Counted from the stretch's first letter, positions 49,101 to 58,483 are shown. The stretch is 64,000 nt of DNA from Micromonospora siamensis (GCF_900090305.1 NZ_LT607751.1:248001-312000); one strand, 5' to 3'. The notes: a model not told the origin generated them from the sequence alone. Translations and numbers: made by a program.

Positions 49101-50117
49101 GCCAGCGCGGTGCGTTGGACGGACTTCCGTCCGGGCATCCGGGACCTGTTCGGGTCCCGGGTCGAGCTGCGGCTCGGCGACCCCTCGGACTCGATGGTCA
49201 ACCGGCAGGTGGCGGTGAACGTCCCGGACGCGCCGGGCCGCGGCGTGACCGCCGAGAAGCTGCACTTCCTGACCGCGCTGCCGCAGGCGGTCGGGCTGGG
49301 TGGGGAGACGGCCGGGCTGGTCAAGGCGGTGACGGCGGCCTGGTCCGGTCCGGTCGCGCCGCCGGTGCGGCTGCTGCCGCCGGTGCTGCCCTACGCCGAG
49401 CTGGACCTGTCGGCGGCGACCGGGCTGCGGCTGCCGGTCGGGGTCGCCGAGGCGGACCTGCGCCCGGTGCTGCTGGACTTCGCGACCGAGCCGCACTTCG
49501 TGGTCTTCGGCGACGCGGAGTGCGGCAAGTCGTCCTTCCTGCGGGCGCTGGCCACCTCGATCGCCACCCGGTTCGCCCCGGAACAGGCCCGGATGATCGT
49601 GGTGGACTACCGGCGCAGCATGATGGAGCTGCAGGACCTGCCGCACGTGATCGGCTACGGCAGCGCGGCGGCGCACACCACCGACGTGGTCGAGTCGGCG
49701 GCCGGCTACCTCCAGCGCCGGATCGCCGGGCCGGAGGTCACCCCGGCCCAGCTGCGCGAGCGGTCCTGGTGGTCCGGTCCGGAGCTGTTCGTGCTGGTCG
49801 ACGACTACGACCTGGTCGCCAGCGGCCCGGCGAACCCGCTGCGCGCGTTGGAGGAGTTCCTGCCCCAGGCCCGGGACGTGGGCCTGCACCTGGTGCTGGC
49901 CCGCCGGGCCGGCGGCGCGGGCCGCGCCCAGTACGAGCCGATCGTGCAGCGGCTGCGGGAGCTGGCCACCGCCGGGCTGGTGATGGACGGCAGCCCGGAC
50001 GAGGGGCAACTGGTCGGCTCGGTCCGCCCCGGTCCGCTGCCGCCGGGCCGCGGCCGGCTGGTCACCCGGCGGGAGGGGGTACGCCTCGTCCAGCTGGCCC
50101 ATCTGCCACCGCCGTGA
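46170..50117 (+). CDS. eccC: Type VII (ESX) secretion ATPase EccC
   Basis: EccC is the FtsK/SpoIIIE-type motor that drives export of WXG100-type substrates. The GTG at 46170 has a GGGAGG ribosome site 4 bases upstream and gives the typical start MSTVVIKRPPRRP (1315 residues); an in-frame ATG at 46128 is possible. Two membrane helices (about residues 40-80) are followed by three ATPase modules with Walker A at GATGSGKSELL (Lys489), GAPQRGKSTLL (Lys838) and GDAECGKSSFL (Lys1120). Only the first module keeps a full Walker B (LLLVCDEF); the second has VVDGW and the third LVDDY. All three are fused in one chain. Confidence 0.95.
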   Translation: MSTVVIKRPPRRPAPEIPVGELPVEAPPEIPVVAGGRWQQALMVLPMLGGTVAMAMMFGRGGGAYSYLVGGMFGLSSVAMLVTSWGSASGTPRKSEMMAARREYLRHLTALRRRVRQTAGQQRAGLYYRHPDPGRLWSTVASHRVWERRPDDPDFAVVRVGVGPQTLATPLIPPVTRPLEELEPMTAGALRRFLDAYSVVPELPVALSLRSFARVFVSGGRPAAGGSEPAQALARAMLTQLAVFHAPDELLVAVCAGPERRSVWEWVKWLPHAHHPTRTDALGPVRLVTSSGVELERLLDDVLATRSRFSPAGPATDGPHVVVVLDGGDLTGATDLTGDGGIDAVTVIDLDTPPPRLLDRYALLLELRGDRLHSTSADGHAEVGTADRLDPVEAEAVARRLAPLRLANAVRAGDAPPGAELGLPELLGTGDPESFTAEQGWRPRSARDRLRVPIGVGADGGAIELDLKESAQDGMGPHGLLIGATGSGKSELLRTLVLGLAATHSSEQLNFVLVDFKGGATFASFDRLPHTAAVITNLADALPLVDRMVDAINGELVRRQELLRRAGNFASLRDYERARAAGSPLAPLPSLLLVCDEFSELLTAKPDFIELFVQIGRLGRSLGVHLLLASQRLEEGRLRGLDTHLSYRIGLRTFSALESRTVLGVPDAYELPRSPGHGYLRFGTEPLVRFKAAYVSGPVRRPGGAGTGPAGTPRLLAFSTHFVPPPEPAGPAELTVAATDAESLLDMLVDRLAGQGPPAHQVWLPPLGPAPALDELLGPVSADPIRGLTVGNPELHGALQLPVALVDKPYEQRRDLLWLALDGAAGHVAVVGAPQRGKSTLLRTLICALALTHTPVEAQVYCLDFGGGGLGALRDLPHVGGVTGRADPTSVRRTVGEVATVLAERERRFAELGVESMAAWRQRRAALAAAGQPTVDAYGDVFLVVDGWPTLRNEYDDLEPLITDLATRGLSYGVHVVASAVRWTDFRPGIRDLFGSRVELRLGDPSDSMVNRQVAVNVPDAPGRGVTAEKLHFLTALPQAVGLGGETAGLVKAVTAAWSGPVAPPVRLLPPVLPYAELDLSAATGLRLPVGVAEADLRPVLLDFATEPHFVVFGDAECGKSSFLRALATSIATRFAPEQARMIVVDYRRSMMELQDLPHVIGYGSAAAHTTDVVESAAGYLQRRIAGPEVTPAQLRERSWWSGPELFVLVDDYDLVASGPANPLRALEEFLPQARDVGLHLVLARRAGGAGRAQYEPIVQRLRELATAGLVMDGSPDEGQLVGSVRPGPLPPGRGRLVTRREGVRLVQLAHLPPP

Positions 50118-50190
50118 CGGTCTTCCGGGATTCGCCCGTACGGGCCCGGAAACCCGGTAATCTCCCTCAGGCATGTTTCTGTCGCGATGA

Positions 50191-51549
50191 ATGGCTGAGA
50201 ATGTGACCAGTCTTCGGCACGGCCGCCCGACGGCGCCCCGGCGGTTCGTCGCGCGGGCACTGCTCGGTGCGGTGGCCGCCGTGTCGGTCGCCGGTGTGCC
50301 CGCCCCGGCGCAGGCCGCGCCGCACCGGTCCACCCCCGAGCCCGCCGCCGCCACCGCCGGGCACTCCCGCTTCGACGCCGTCCGCCTCGCCCCGGTGGAC
50401 ACCCCGAGCCGGCTGGACCAGGTACGCGACGAGCAGTGGCAGCTCGAGGAGTTGCGGGCGGAGACGGCCTGGCGGACGGCCACCGGCCGGGGGGTCACCG
50501 TGGCGGTGATCGACTCCGGGGTGGACGGTTCGCATCCGGACCTCGCCGGCCAGGTGCTGCCCGGCATCGACCTGGTCACCCCCGGCGGCGGCGTCGAGCC
50601 GGATCCGGTGGGGCACGGCACCACGGTCGCCGGGCTGATCGCCGGACGCCGGGACGACCAGCGGGGCGTGGTCGGCCTGGCGCCGGACGCCAAGATCCTG
50701 CCGGTCCGGGTGCTGGACGAGGAGAACCGCTACGACGACGCGATGGTGGTGGCCCGGGGGGTCCGCTGGGCGGTGGACAACGGCGCCCGGGTGATCAACC
50801 TGTCGCTGGGCGGCAGCGGTGACAGCCCGGCCCTCGCCGCGGCGATCGACTACGCGTTCGCCCGGGACGTCGTGGTGGTCGCCTGCACCGGCAACGTGGC
50901 CACCTCCACCAGCAGCAAGGTGTGGTACCCGGCCCGGGAGCCGGGCGTGCTGGCGGTCGCCGGCCTGGAACGCAACAGCGAGAACCTCTGGTCCGGCTCG
51001 ATCACCGGGCACGAGACGGTGCTGACCGCGCCGGCGACGTCGCTGCTCGGCGCCCGCCCCGACGGCTACTGGCGGGTGCAGGGCACCAGCTTCGCCGCGC
51101 CACTGGTGGCCGCCACCGCCGCGCTGGTCCGCTCCCGCTATCCGCAGATGTCCGCCGGCGACGTGGTCAACCGGCTGTTGAGCACCGCCCGTGACCTGGG
51201 GCCGGTGGGCCGGGACGACCGGTTCGGGTACGGCCTGGTCGACCCGGTGGCGGCGCTGACGGCCGACGTGCCGCCGGTCGGGCGCAACCCGCTGGACGAC
51301 AACGAGACCCCGGGGGTGGTCGGCTTCGGCGCGGCGCCCGGTCCGGTGCAGGACGCGCAGGCGGCCGGCTCCGGGTCGGACCCGATCGGGTTCACCGCGT
51401 CCCGCCAGCAGGCCGGCTGGTCAACGCAGGGTGGTGGCGGCCGCGACGCCTCCGCCCCGGAACGGCTCTGGACCGGCCTGGCGCTGCTCGTCGCCCTGGT
51501 CACCGGAGGGGCGCTGATCATCCGCCGGTTCCGCCAGGCCGGCCGCTGA
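50191..51549 (+). CDS. mycP: Type VII secretion-associated serine protease mycosin
   Basis: The 452-residue subtilisin-like protease has a signal peptide (about residues 1-42, PAQAAPH), the catalytic triad Asp108 (VIDSGVDGSHPDL), His142 (GHGTTVAG) and Ser300 (GTSFAAPLVA), and a C-terminal membrane helix (about residues 426-445) followed by basic residues, as in MycP. It is thought to stabilise and regulate ESX complexes. It follows eccC by 73 bp. A five-codon ORF (MFLSR) ends directly at its ATG (TGAATG). Confidence 0.93.
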   Translation: MAENVTSLRHGRPTAPRRFVARALLGAVAAVSVAGVPAPAQAAPHRSTPEPAAATAGHSRFDAVRLAPVDTPSRLDQVRDEQWQLEELRAETAWRTATGRGVTVAVIDSGVDGSHPDLAGQVLPGIDLVTPGGGVEPDPVGHGTTVAGLIAGRRDDQRGVVGLAPDAKILPVRVLDEENRYDDAMVVARGVRWAVDNGARVINLSLGGSGDSPALAAAIDYAFARDVVVVACTGNVATSTSSKVWYPAREPGVLAVAGLERNSENLWSGSITGHETVLTAPATSLLGARPDGYWRVQGTSFAAPLVAATAALVRSRYPQMSAGDVVNRLLSTARDLGPVGRDDRFGYGLVDPVAALTADVPPVGRNPLDDNETPGVVGFGAAPGPVQDAQAAGSGSDPIGFTASRQQAGWSTQGGGGRDASAPERLWTGLALLVALVTGGALIIRRFRQAGR

Positions 51550-51619
51550 CCGGCGTACCGGCGGCAACCGACCCGATCCGGGTGGGCTGAGCCGGCTCTC
51601 GGCTGGGTAGGACTGCGAC

Positions 51620-52426
51620 ATGCCAGCGTCCGGATTCCGTAGTCCCGCCCCCGCGCCGTCCTGGCGGCGGCGTCGGCTGGACCAGCAGCACTCGCTCGGC
51701 CTGCGGCTCACCCTGGCGGCGGTGGCCGCGTTCCTGGTGCTGGTGCCGTTCGCCCTGCTGCTCCTGCTGATCCTCGCCGCGTGGCCGCCGCTGCACGACC
51801 TGGACCAGTCGGTCACCGACACGCTGCACGGCTACGCCCTGGAGCACCCGGCCTGGGTGCGGGCGATGAGCTGGTGGACGGACGTCTTCGCGCCGATGCC
51901 GCTCCGTTTCGCGGCGCTGGTCGTGGTGCTCTGGCTGCTGTGGCGGCACGCCCGCCGGCTGGCGCTGTGGGTGGTGACCACGATGACCGTGGGCGGGCTG
52001 CTCGGCGGGCTGCTGAAGCTGCTGGTCGGCCGGAACCGCCCGGAGCTGCTCGACCCGGTGGCCCGGGCCACCGGCTACTCGTTCCCCTCCGGGCACGCGC
52101 TGAACGCCGCCCTGGCCGCCGGGGTGCTGCTGCTGGTGTTCCTGCCGTACGCCCGGCGCCGGCCGGTGCTGCGGGTGGTGCTGTGGACGGTGGCGCTGCT
52201 GATCGCGGTGGTCACCGGGGTCAGCCGGGTGGCGCTCGACGTGCACTGGACCAGTGACGTGGTCGGCGGCTGGCTGCTCGGGGCGGCGGTGGTGGCGGCG
52301 ACCGCGGCGGCGTTCACCACCTGGCGGCGGCAGGTCGACCGTCGGCCGGTGCGGCCGACCCGGGAGGGCGTGGTGCCGGAGCTGGCGGACGAGCCCACCC
52401 GTACGGGCGAGCGGGACGTGGCGTAG
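51620..52426 (+). CDS. PAP2-family membrane phosphatase (first)
   Basis: The 268-residue protein has about six membrane helices and the three PAP2 motifs KLLVGRNRPELL, SFPSGHALN and SRVALDVHWTSDV, so it is likely a lipid phosphatase acting on the outer face, for example on undecaprenyl pyrophosphate or phosphatidic acid. Substrate is not predictable. A second PAP2 gene follows 30 bp downstream, suggesting one operon. Confidence 0.88.
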   Translation: MPASGFRSPAPAPSWRRRRLDQQHSLGLRLTLAAVAAFLVLVPFALLLLLILAAWPPLHDLDQSVTDTLHGYALEHPAWVRAMSWWTDVFAPMPLRFAALVVVLWLLWRHARRLALWVVTTMTVGGLLGGLLKLLVGRNRPELLDPVARATGYSFPSGHALNAALAAGVLLLVFLPYARRRPVLRVVLWTVALLIAVVTGVSRVALDVHWTSDVVGGWLLGAAVVAATAAAFTTWRRQVDRRPVRPTREGVVPELADEPTRTGERDVA

Positions 52427-52456
52427 TTCCACACCCCGCGGGGTAAAGGGCGGCTC

Positions 52457-53185
52457 ATGTCCGATGTCGCGATCCAGGTCGCCCGCCGCGTACTGCTGCC
52501 GGTGGCCCTGCTGCTGTCCGTCATGGTGGGCCTGGGTCTGCTGGTGACCAGGGTCCTCGCCAAGAGCTGGCCGTTCACCGTGGAGGACACGGTGAACCGG
52601 GAGCTGGCCGCCGACCGTACCGGCGGCTGGAACGACGTGTCGCTGGTCTTCAGCACGCTGGCCAGCACCCAGCTGATCGTCGTGGTGACCGTGCTGGTGG
52701 CGCTGGTGCTGCGGCTGGTGCTGCACCGCTGGCGGGAGCCGCTCTTCCTCTGCGCCGCGGTCAGCGCCCAGGCGCTGGTCTTCCTGCTGACCACGATCGT
52801 CATCGACCGGAACCGGCCGGCGGTCGAGCACATGGACGTCTCCCCACCGACCTCCAGCTTCCCGTCCGGGCACACCTCGGCGGCGACGGCGCTCTACGTG
52901 GGCATCGCGGTGCTGCTGGCCCTGCGGGCGAAGAGCACCCCGGCCAAGGTGGCCTGGTGGTCGCTGCTGATCCTGGTGCCGGTCGGGGTGGCGGTCACCC
53001 GGATGTACCGCGGCATGCACCACCCCAGCGACGTGGTCGCCTCGTTCATCAACGGCGGCACCTGCGTGGCGATCATGGCGCGGGCGGTGCTGGACCGCAG
53101 CCTCCGCTGGGGCCGGGCGAAGCTCCCGTCGATCGGCCGCCCCGGCAGCGACGTCGCCGAGGCCCCCGCCCCGGCGGGCGGCTGA
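52457..53185 (+). CDS. PAP2-family membrane phosphatase (second)
   Basis: The 242-residue membrane protein has the PAP2 motifs IVIDRNRPAVE, SFPSGHTSA and TRMYRGMHHPSDVVA. It differs in sequence from the preceding paralogue, so the pair is not a recent duplication. The preceding GGTAAAGGGCGG before the ATG is a weak ribosome site. Confidence 0.88.
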   Translation: MSDVAIQVARRVLLPVALLLSVMVGLGLLVTRVLAKSWPFTVEDTVNRELAADRTGGWNDVSLVFSTLASTQLIVVVTVLVALVLRLVLHRWREPLFLCAAVSAQALVFLLTTIVIDRNRPAVEHMDVSPPTSSFPSGHTSAATALYVGIAVLLALRAKSTPAKVAWWSLLILVPVGVAVTRMYRGMHHPSDVVASFINGGTCVAIMARAVLDRSLRWGRAKLPSIGRPGSDVAEAPAPAGG

Positions 53186-53206
53186 CCTCGCGTCACCCCG
53201 CGGCGG

Positions 53207-54385
53207 TCAGGTGCACTCGCCGGTGGCCACCCCACGGGTACGCTCCGCGCCGGCCAGCGCCACCGACCGTGCCTCGGCGGCGGTGACGGCGAAGCCGGTG
53301 TTCGGGTCGTCAGCCGCCGCCGCGAAGATCACCCCGAGCACCAGTCCGTTGGAGGAGACCAGCGGGCCGCCGGAGTTGCCGCTGCGGACCAGCGCCCGGA
53401 TCGTGTAGATCTCCCGGGTGACGTCCCCGGAGGAGTAGATGTCCGGCCCGGTGATCCGGTCCACGTCCCGGATCCGGGCCGGCCGGGCGTCGTACGGGCC
53501 GTCGAGGGGGAAGCCGAGCACGATGGCGTCCGCCCCGGTGCCGGCCTGGCCGGCGGCGAACCGCAGGGACGGGCCGGGCAGCCCCGGCACGTGCAGCACG
53601 GCCAGATCCCGGTCGGGGTCGTAGACGACCACCTCGCCGTCGTACCGCTGGCCGCGCAGCTCCACCGAGACCGAGCGGGTGCCGGCGACGACGTGCGCGT
53701 TGGTCATCACCCGGTCGTCGGCGTAGACGAAGCCGGAGCCCTCGATGCGGCGTGAGCAGCTCGGCGCGGAGCCGAGCACCTTCACCACCGCGCGCTGGCT
53801 GTTCGCCACCACCCGGGAGCCGGCGAGCGCCGGGTCCGGCGGGGAGACCTGTCGCGCCTGGGTACGCCCCAGACCGTTGAAGACCTCCGGGAAGCCGTTG
53901 GTGTCGACGGTGTCCCGCAGCGCGGTGGAGAGCTCCTGCACCTGGTCGGGCAGGACCCGGTCGACCACGTGGAGCAGGGCGCTGTTCTTGACCGAGGCGG
54001 CCAGCCAGGGCACCGAGGAGGAGCCCAGCGGCACGGCGACCAGCCAGGCCACCAGCATGACGGCGAAGAGCGAGACGAACGCGCCACCGATGTCGTCGAT
54101 CCGCCGCCCGGCCTGCCCGGTGATGGCGGCGCGCAGGTTCGAGCCGAGCCAGCCGGCGAGCGCCTGGCCCAGCACCGCCAGCCCGAAGACCGCGACCAGG
54201 GCGACCAGCACCCGGGTGCCGCTGTCGGCGAACTGCCGCGCGAGCAGCGGCCCGACCTGGAGGCCGAGCAGCGCACCGAGGAAGAACCCGGAGAACGACA
54301 GCGCCCCGATGACGAAGCCCTGGCGGTATCCGCTGATCGCGAACACGAGCATGAGCAGGAGCAGAACGAGATCCACGGCGGACAC
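53207..54385 (-). CDS. MarP-like membrane serine protease (CvpA plus trypsin domain)
   Basis: The 392-residue protein has four N-terminal membrane helices of the CvpA/colicin V production type (residues 1-125) and a periplasmic chymotrypsin-like domain with His231 (MTNAHVVAG), Asp260 (DPDRDLAVL) and Ser338 (RSGNSGGPLV). M. tuberculosis MarP, needed for acid and oxidative stress survival, has the same layout and nearly the same spacing. It is convergent with the second PAP2 gene and is followed upstream by the NUDIX-TlpA-nth genes on the same strand, an order known from mycobacteria. Confidence 0.92.
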   Translation of the reverse strand: MSAVDLVLLLLMLVFAISGYRQGFVIGALSFSGFFLGALLGLQVGPLLARQFADSGTRVLVALVAVFGLAVLGQALAGWLGSNLRAAITGQAGRRIDDIGGAFVSLFAVMLVAWLVAVPLGSSSVPWLAASVKNSALLHVVDRVLPDQVQELSTALRDTVDTNGFPEVFNGLGRTQARQVSPPDPALAGSRVVANSQRAVVKVLGSAPSCSRRIEGSGFVYADDRVMTNAHVVAGTRSVSVELRGQRYDGEVVVYDPDRDLAVLHVPGLPGPSLRFAAGQAGTGADAIVLGFPLDGPYDARPARIRDVDRITGPDIYSSGDVTREIYTIRALVRSGNSGGPLVSSNGLVLGVIFAAAADDPNTGFAVTAAEARSVALAGAERTRGVATGECT

Positions 54386-54443
54386 GGGTCAAGGGTACGG
54401 GCAGCGCGCCCGGGCGGTCCGCACCGCTTGCGGAACGTGACCG

Positions 54444-55142
54444 TCAGGTCAGCGGGCCGGCCATCTCGTCGACGTCGTCGGTGCCGGCGGAGGGGGCCGG
54501 GGTGGAGCCGGTCGGCGGCAGGTCGACCACCCGGCCGCGTGGCCAGGGACGGGCCCAGCCACCCATCTCCAGGAGGGTGGAGATGACCCCGGCGGTGAAG
54601 CCCCAGACCAGCATGCCGCGGGCCGAGAAGGCCGGCCCGATCCAGCCACTGGGGTGGCGTACCCGCATCCGGTTCTCCGGGTCCACCAGCTCGGTGATCG
54701 GCAGCCGGGCGACGTGCGCGACCTCGGCCGGCTCCCGGGGGTGCACCGGGTGCGGGGCGTGCCACCAGGCCAGCACCGGGGTCACCACGAAGTCGCTGAC
54801 CGGGATCCAGAGCTTCGGCAGCTCGGCCAGGACGGTGACGGTGGACGGGTCGAGGCCGACCTCCTCGTTCGCCTCGCGCAGCGCGGTGGCCGAGGCGTCG
54901 GCGTCCTCCGGGTCGGCCGCGCCGCCGGGGAAGGCCGGCTGGCCGGCGTGGTTGCGCAGGGTGGCGGCCCGCTGGAGGACCAGCAGGTCCGGGCCGGTCC
55001 CGGGTTCCTCACCGAGCAGCACCAGCACGGCGCTCTCCCGGCCGCCCTGCTCGGGGGTGGTCAGCCGGGTGAAGTCCTCGACCCGGGCGGTGCCCAGCCG
55101 GCCCAGCAGCGGCTCGATCCAGGTCGGGAGGGTGCGGCTCAC
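54444..55142 (-). CDS. NUDIX hydrolase, CoA pyrophosphatase-like
   Basis: The 232-residue protein has the Nudix box FPGGAADPEDADASATALREANEEVGL, preceded by RAATLRNHAGQPAFPGG, the pattern of CoA pyrophosphatase-type Nudix proteins. It probably hydrolyses CoA or a related nucleotide diphosphate. The GTG at 55142 overlaps the stop of the TlpA-like gene as GTGA. Confidence 0.88.
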   Translation of the reverse strand: MSRTLPTWIEPLLGRLGTARVEDFTRLTTPEQGGRESAVLVLLGEEPGTGPDLLVLQRAATLRNHAGQPAFPGGAADPEDADASATALREANEEVGLDPSTVTVLAELPKLWIPVSDFVVTPVLAWWHAPHPVHPREPAEVAHVARLPITELVDPENRMRVRHPSGWIGPAFSARGMLVWGFTAGVISTLLEMGGWARPWPRGRVVDLPPTGSTPAPSAGTDDVDEMAGPLT

Positions 55143-55756
55143 GCGTCCACCGCGATCCCGAGGTACGTACGGACCAGTTCGGCGAGGCGGGCGTCGTCGA
55201 GCGCGCCGGAGGCGTCGACGTGCCGGATCCGGCCGTCGGCGCCGACGAGCACGGTCAGCGGGATGGCGTTGCGCCCCAGCTCCCGCTGGAGGGCGTCGCC
55301 GGAGTCGGCGAGCATCGGGAACCGTACGCCGAAGTCCTCGCCGATGGACTGCGCGCCGCCGCGGCTGTCCCGGCTGTTGACGCCGAGCACCCGCAGCCGG
55401 CCCTCGGTGCGTTCGCTGAGCCGCTGGAAGGCTGGCAGCTCCTTGCGGCACGGCGGGCACCAGGACGCCCAGACGTTGATCACGGCGGGGCCGGCCACCT
55501 CCCGCAGGGCGACCGGGGCGCCGCCGGTGAAGCAGGGGAAGCTGAGGTCGGGCAGCGGCTGCCCGACCGGCGCGGGTCCCCGGGGCTCGGGGGCGGCGGT
55601 GGGCGTCGGGAGCGGGCCGGTCAGCGCGGCACAGTCGGCGAACGGCGAGGGCCGCTCCGCCCGTGCGGTCCGGGAGTCGGTCGGCGCCTTCTCGGTCGCG
55701 GTGCAGCCGGCGACCAGCAGCAGCGGGACGGCCAGGGCGGCGAGCAGGCGCTTCAC
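55139..55756 (-). CDS. TlpA-like thioredoxin-fold lipoprotein
   Basis: The 205-residue protein has a lipoprotein signal with lipobox LLVAGC (about residues 13-18) and a thioredoxin-like domain with the redox motif [11 protein letters not shown]. It would act in extracytoplasmic disulfide exchange, such as cytochrome c maturation. The GTG at 55756 overlaps the nth stop as GTGA and its own stop overlaps the NUDIX start, so nth, this gene and the NUDIX gene are translationally coupled. Confidence 0.9.
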   Translation of the reverse strand: MKRLLAALAVPLLLVAGCTATEKAPTDSRTARAERPSPFADCAALTGPLPTPTAAPEPRGPAPVGQPLPDLSFPCFTGGAPVALREVAGPAVINVWASWCPPCRKELPAFQRLSERTEGRLRVLGVNSRDSRGGAQSIGEDFGVRFPMLADSGDALQRELGRNAIPLTVLVGADGRIRHVDASGALDDARLAELVRTYLGIAVDA

Positions 55757-56532
55757 GGCACCTCCGCCACGACCGCCTGCTGCGGCACCAGCGCCGGGTC
55801 GACGCCGGCCGCCACGGCCAGGTCCCGGGCGCGGGGTCCCTTGAGCAGCTTGGCCGAGGCGGCCGCCTCGGTCGGCCCGGTGCCGTACGACGGGCAGAGC
55901 TTGGCCAGCGTGCACGCGCCGCAGGCGGGCTTGCGGGCGTGGCAGACCCGGCGACCGTGGAAGATGATCCGGTGCGACAGCATGGTCCACTCGCGCTTCG
56001 GGAAGAGCGCGCCGATCTCGTGCTCGATCTTGACCGGATCGGTCTGCGTGGTCAGCCCCCAGCGCTGGACCAGCCGCTGGAAGTGGGTGTCGACGGTGAT
56101 GCCGGGGACGTCGAAGGCGTTGCCGAGGATCACGTTGGCGGTCTTGCGCCCGATGCCGGGCAGGGTGACCAGGTCGGCCAGCTTGCCGGGGACCTGGCCG
56201 TCGTACCGCTCGACCAGGGCCTGACCGAGCTTGATCAGGGAGTCGGTCTTGTTGCGGTAGAAGCCGGTCGGCCGGATCAGCTCCTCCAGCTCGGTCCGGT
56301 CCGCGCCGGCGTAGTCGGCGGCGGTCGGGTAGCGGACGAAGAGCTTCGGGGTGACCTCGTTGACCTTCTTGTCGGTGCACTGGGCGGAGAGGATGGTCGC
56401 CACGGCCAGCTCCAGGGCGTTGGAGTGGTCGAGTTCACAGTGCGCGTCGGGGTGCGCCTCGGTCAGCGCCCGACCGATCCGCCGGGCACGACGGGTACGA
56501 CCGAGGTCCGTCTCGGGGGAGCTCGTGGTCAC
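55753..56532 (-). CDS. nth: Endonuclease III (DNA glycosylase/AP lyase)
   Basis: Nth removes oxidised pyrimidines. The 259-residue protein has the helix-hairpin-helix [20 protein letters not shown] with its catalytic lysine, the aspartate in [13 protein letters not shown], and the C-terminal [4Fe-4S] ligands spaced C-x6-C-x2-C-x5-C in the [18 protein letters not shown] segment. A TAGGCT -10 lies 7 bases before the GTG at 56532. Confidence 0.96.
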   Translation of the reverse strand: MTTSSPETDLGRTRRARRIGRALTEAHPDAHCELDHSNALELAVATILSAQCTDKKVNEVTPKLFVRYPTAADYAGADRTELEELIRPTGFYRNKTDSLIKLGQALVERYDGQVPGKLADLVTLPGIGRKTANVILGNAFDVPGITVDTHFQRLVQRWGLTTQTDPVKIEHEIGALFPKREWTMLSHRIIFHGRRVCHARKPACGACTLAKLCPSYGTGPTEAAASAKLLKGPRARDLAVAAGVDPALVPQQAVVAEVP

Positions 56533-56539
56533 GCCGGCC

Positions 56540-56545
56540 AGCCTA
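56540..56545 (-). promoter_or_regulatory. -10 box of probable leaderless promoter for nth
   Basis: TAGGCT on the minus strand is followed by 7 bases and the GTG at 56532. Confidence 0.5.
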
Positions 56546-56584
56546 CGTCGCGGGACCGACGACCGGACGGGCCCACGCCCGCGC

Positions 56585-57757
56585 TCAGCCGGCCGCCGGC
56601 GGGCTGATCTTCCCGTCCGCGCCGAACCGGGGGCCGGTGGACGGGAAGTCCTTGCCGCTGACCTCGCGGATCAGCCCGAGCCCCTGGTCGTCCGGGTCCA
56701 TCCCGGGCCGGCCGACGGAACTCATCTGCGTGGAGGTGAACGAGCCACCGGCCCAGCTGCCGTCGGGGCGCAGCGACACCTTGAGCACGCCGCCCCAGCC
56801 GAGCCGGCCGGTCGGGTTCAGCGACCGGGCACCACCGGCGAAGTTGCCGAGGCTGTACGCGATCAGCCGGCCGCGGTAGAACTCCATCCCGCGCAGCACG
56901 TGCGGCCCGTGCCCGACCACCAGGTCGGCCCCGGCGTCGATCATCGCGTGCGAGAACTTCATCGGGTCGCCGCGATTCTCGCCGAGGAACATCTCGGTGC
57001 CGGGGCGTACGCGGGTCTTGTCCGACCCCTCGGCGCCCATGTGCACCTGGACCACGACCAGGTCGGCCATGGTGGCCGCCTTCTTGATCACCTTCGTGGC
57101 GGCGTCGATGTCGACCAGGCTGTTGGACCAGACGTACGAGGAGAAGCCGGCCACCGCGACCTTGACGCCCTCGACGTCGACCACGGTGATCTGGTCGGGG
57201 GCGCCGGTGTGCTTCAGGTCGTGCTCGTCCAGCGCCCGCTGGGTGTTCTTGTAGCCCTGCGGGCCGTAGTCGTAGCCGTGGTTGTTGGCCTGGTTGAGCA
57301 GCTCGAAGCCGGCCTCGCGCAGGTGCGCGGCGTACTCCGGGGGCGCCCGGAACTGGAAGCAGCTGGTGGTGTTGGCGCCGCACTTGCCGGCGCCGGTGTC
57401 CTCGGTGAGTGGCTCCTCCAGGTTGCCCATCACCAGGTCGGCCTTGAGGGCGCCGGCGACCTGGTCGAAGAAGCCCTTGCCGCCGTTGGCGGGCAGCCGG
57501 GACGGCGCGTTGCCCATGATGATGTCGCCCGTCGCGGCCAGCGAGATCGCCTTGCCTGCGGCCGGGGCGGAAGGCCGGGCGCTCGCTTTGCCGGGCTTGG
57601 CGGGTGTGGCCGATCCGGTGGCCCCGGGCCCGGTCTGCCAGACGGCGTCCGGCGCGTCGTCGCCGCAGCCGGCGGCGAGCAGCACCACGAGAAGGAGGCC
57701 GAGGGCAGCGGTGAGCCGGCGGCGCGGGCGGGAACGGAGGCGGGCGGAAGCGGGCAT
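56585..57757 (-). CDS. CapA-family lipoprotein (poly-gamma-glutamate synthesis protein-like metallophosphatase fold)
   Basis: The 390-residue protein has a lipobox LLAAGC (about residues 26-31) and a CapA/PgsA-type calcineurin-like domain with [27 protein letters not shown] and [14 protein letters not shown]. CapA proteins act outside the membrane in capsule or wall polymer processes; no capB/capC genes are adjacent, so its role here is undefined. It is followed on the same strand by nth after 52 bp. Confidence 0.88.
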   Translation of the reverse strand: MPASARLRSRPRRRLTAALGLLLVVLLAAGCGDDAPDAVWQTGPGATGSATPAKPGKASARPSAPAAGKAISLAATGDIIMGNAPSRLPANGGKGFFDQVAGALKADLVMGNLEEPLTEDTGAGKCGANTTSCFQFRAPPEYAAHLREAGFELLNQANNHGYDYGPQGYKNTQRALDEHDLKHTGAPDQITVVDVEGVKVAVAGFSSYVWSNSLVDIDAATKVIKKAATMADLVVVQVHMGAEGSDKTRVRPGTEMFLGENRGDPMKFSHAMIDAGADLVVGHGPHVLRGMEFYRGRLIAYSLGNFAGGARSLNPTGRLGWGGVLKVSLRPDGSWAGGSFTSTQMSSVGRPGMDPDDQGLGLIREVSGKDFPSTGPRFGADGKISPPAAG

Positions 57758-57814
57758 CGTCCGCGACCCTACCCGGTAGGTGCCAGGCCCGACGACGCCC
57801 GAACGGCCGGAAGT

Positions 57815-58477
57815 TCAGCCGGCCTGCCGGTCCGACCAGGGCACCACGGTCCCCGCGCCGCCTGCGCGAACGGCCGCGTGCACGGCCCGGGCGAGCCGGG
57901 CGCCCCAGGTCGAGCGGGGACCGCCGTACGGTTCGGCCGGGCCGTCGGCGGGACAGAGCAGGGTGACCGCGTCGGTGGGGGTGCCCGTGCCGGGCAGGCC
58001 CAGCTCGGCGATCGCCTGGGCCTTCGCCTCGGTGGCGGTGGCCACCGCGTTGACCAGGGCGGCGTGGCCGAGCCGCACCGGGACGTACCCGACGATGTTG
58101 ACCGTGCCGACCCGCTGGGCCGGCGCCGCCGGCGCGGGGGCGGCGGCCGGGATCGGGGTGCCCAGGCCGACCGTCGCCCAGACCCGGACCCCGGCGTCGG
58201 AGCGGGTGACCACCTCGGCGACGTCGACCCCGGTGAGCAGGCCGATCCCGGGCCCGACCAGGCCGAGCCGGTCGGCCAGCCCGGCCAGGTGGTCGGCCGG
58301 ATCGTCCCGGTCGTACGACATCGGTACGGTCGCGTTGACCACCCAGCGCCGGGTGCCGATCCCGCCGCCGAGCGGGGCGCTGCTCACCGCGAGCAGCGGC
58401 CGGTCGATGCGCCAGACCAGCAGGGGGACGTCCCGGCCGTCCTCGGCGCGGGTGGTGAGCTGGGGGTCGTCGAGCAC
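57815..58477 (-). CDS. cbiZ: Adenosylcobinamide amidohydrolase
   Basis: CbiZ cleaves the aminopropanol side chain of adenosylcobinamide so that salvaged corrinoids can re-enter B12 synthesis at adenosylcobyric acid. The 220-residue protein has the family pattern [34 protein letters not shown] and [10 protein letters not shown], followed by a longer C-terminal half with [30 protein letters not shown]. No other cobalamin gene is nearby, so it stands alone. A TAGGGT -10 sits 6 bases before the GTG. Confidence 0.8.
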   Translation of the reverse strand: MLDDPQLTTRAEDGRDVPLLVWRIDRPLLAVSSAPLGGGIGTRRWVVNATVPMSYDRDDPADHLAGLADRLGLVGPGIGLLTGVDVAEVVTRSDAGVRVWATVGLGTPIPAAAPAPAAPAQRVGTVNIVGYVPVRLGHAALVNAVATATEAKAQAIAELGLPGTGTPTDAVTLLCPADGPAEPYGGPRSTWGARLARAVHAAVRAGGAGTVVPWSDRQAG

Positions 58478-58483
58478 GGACAG

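Noticed and set aside
46119..50693. A 1524-codon open frame antisense to eccC and mycP, and similar long antisense frames elsewhere (for example 7727-10270 plus)
   Set aside because: The extreme GC content removes stop codons from frames opposite real genes. These products are low-complexity, His/Arg/Gln-rich and have no motifs.
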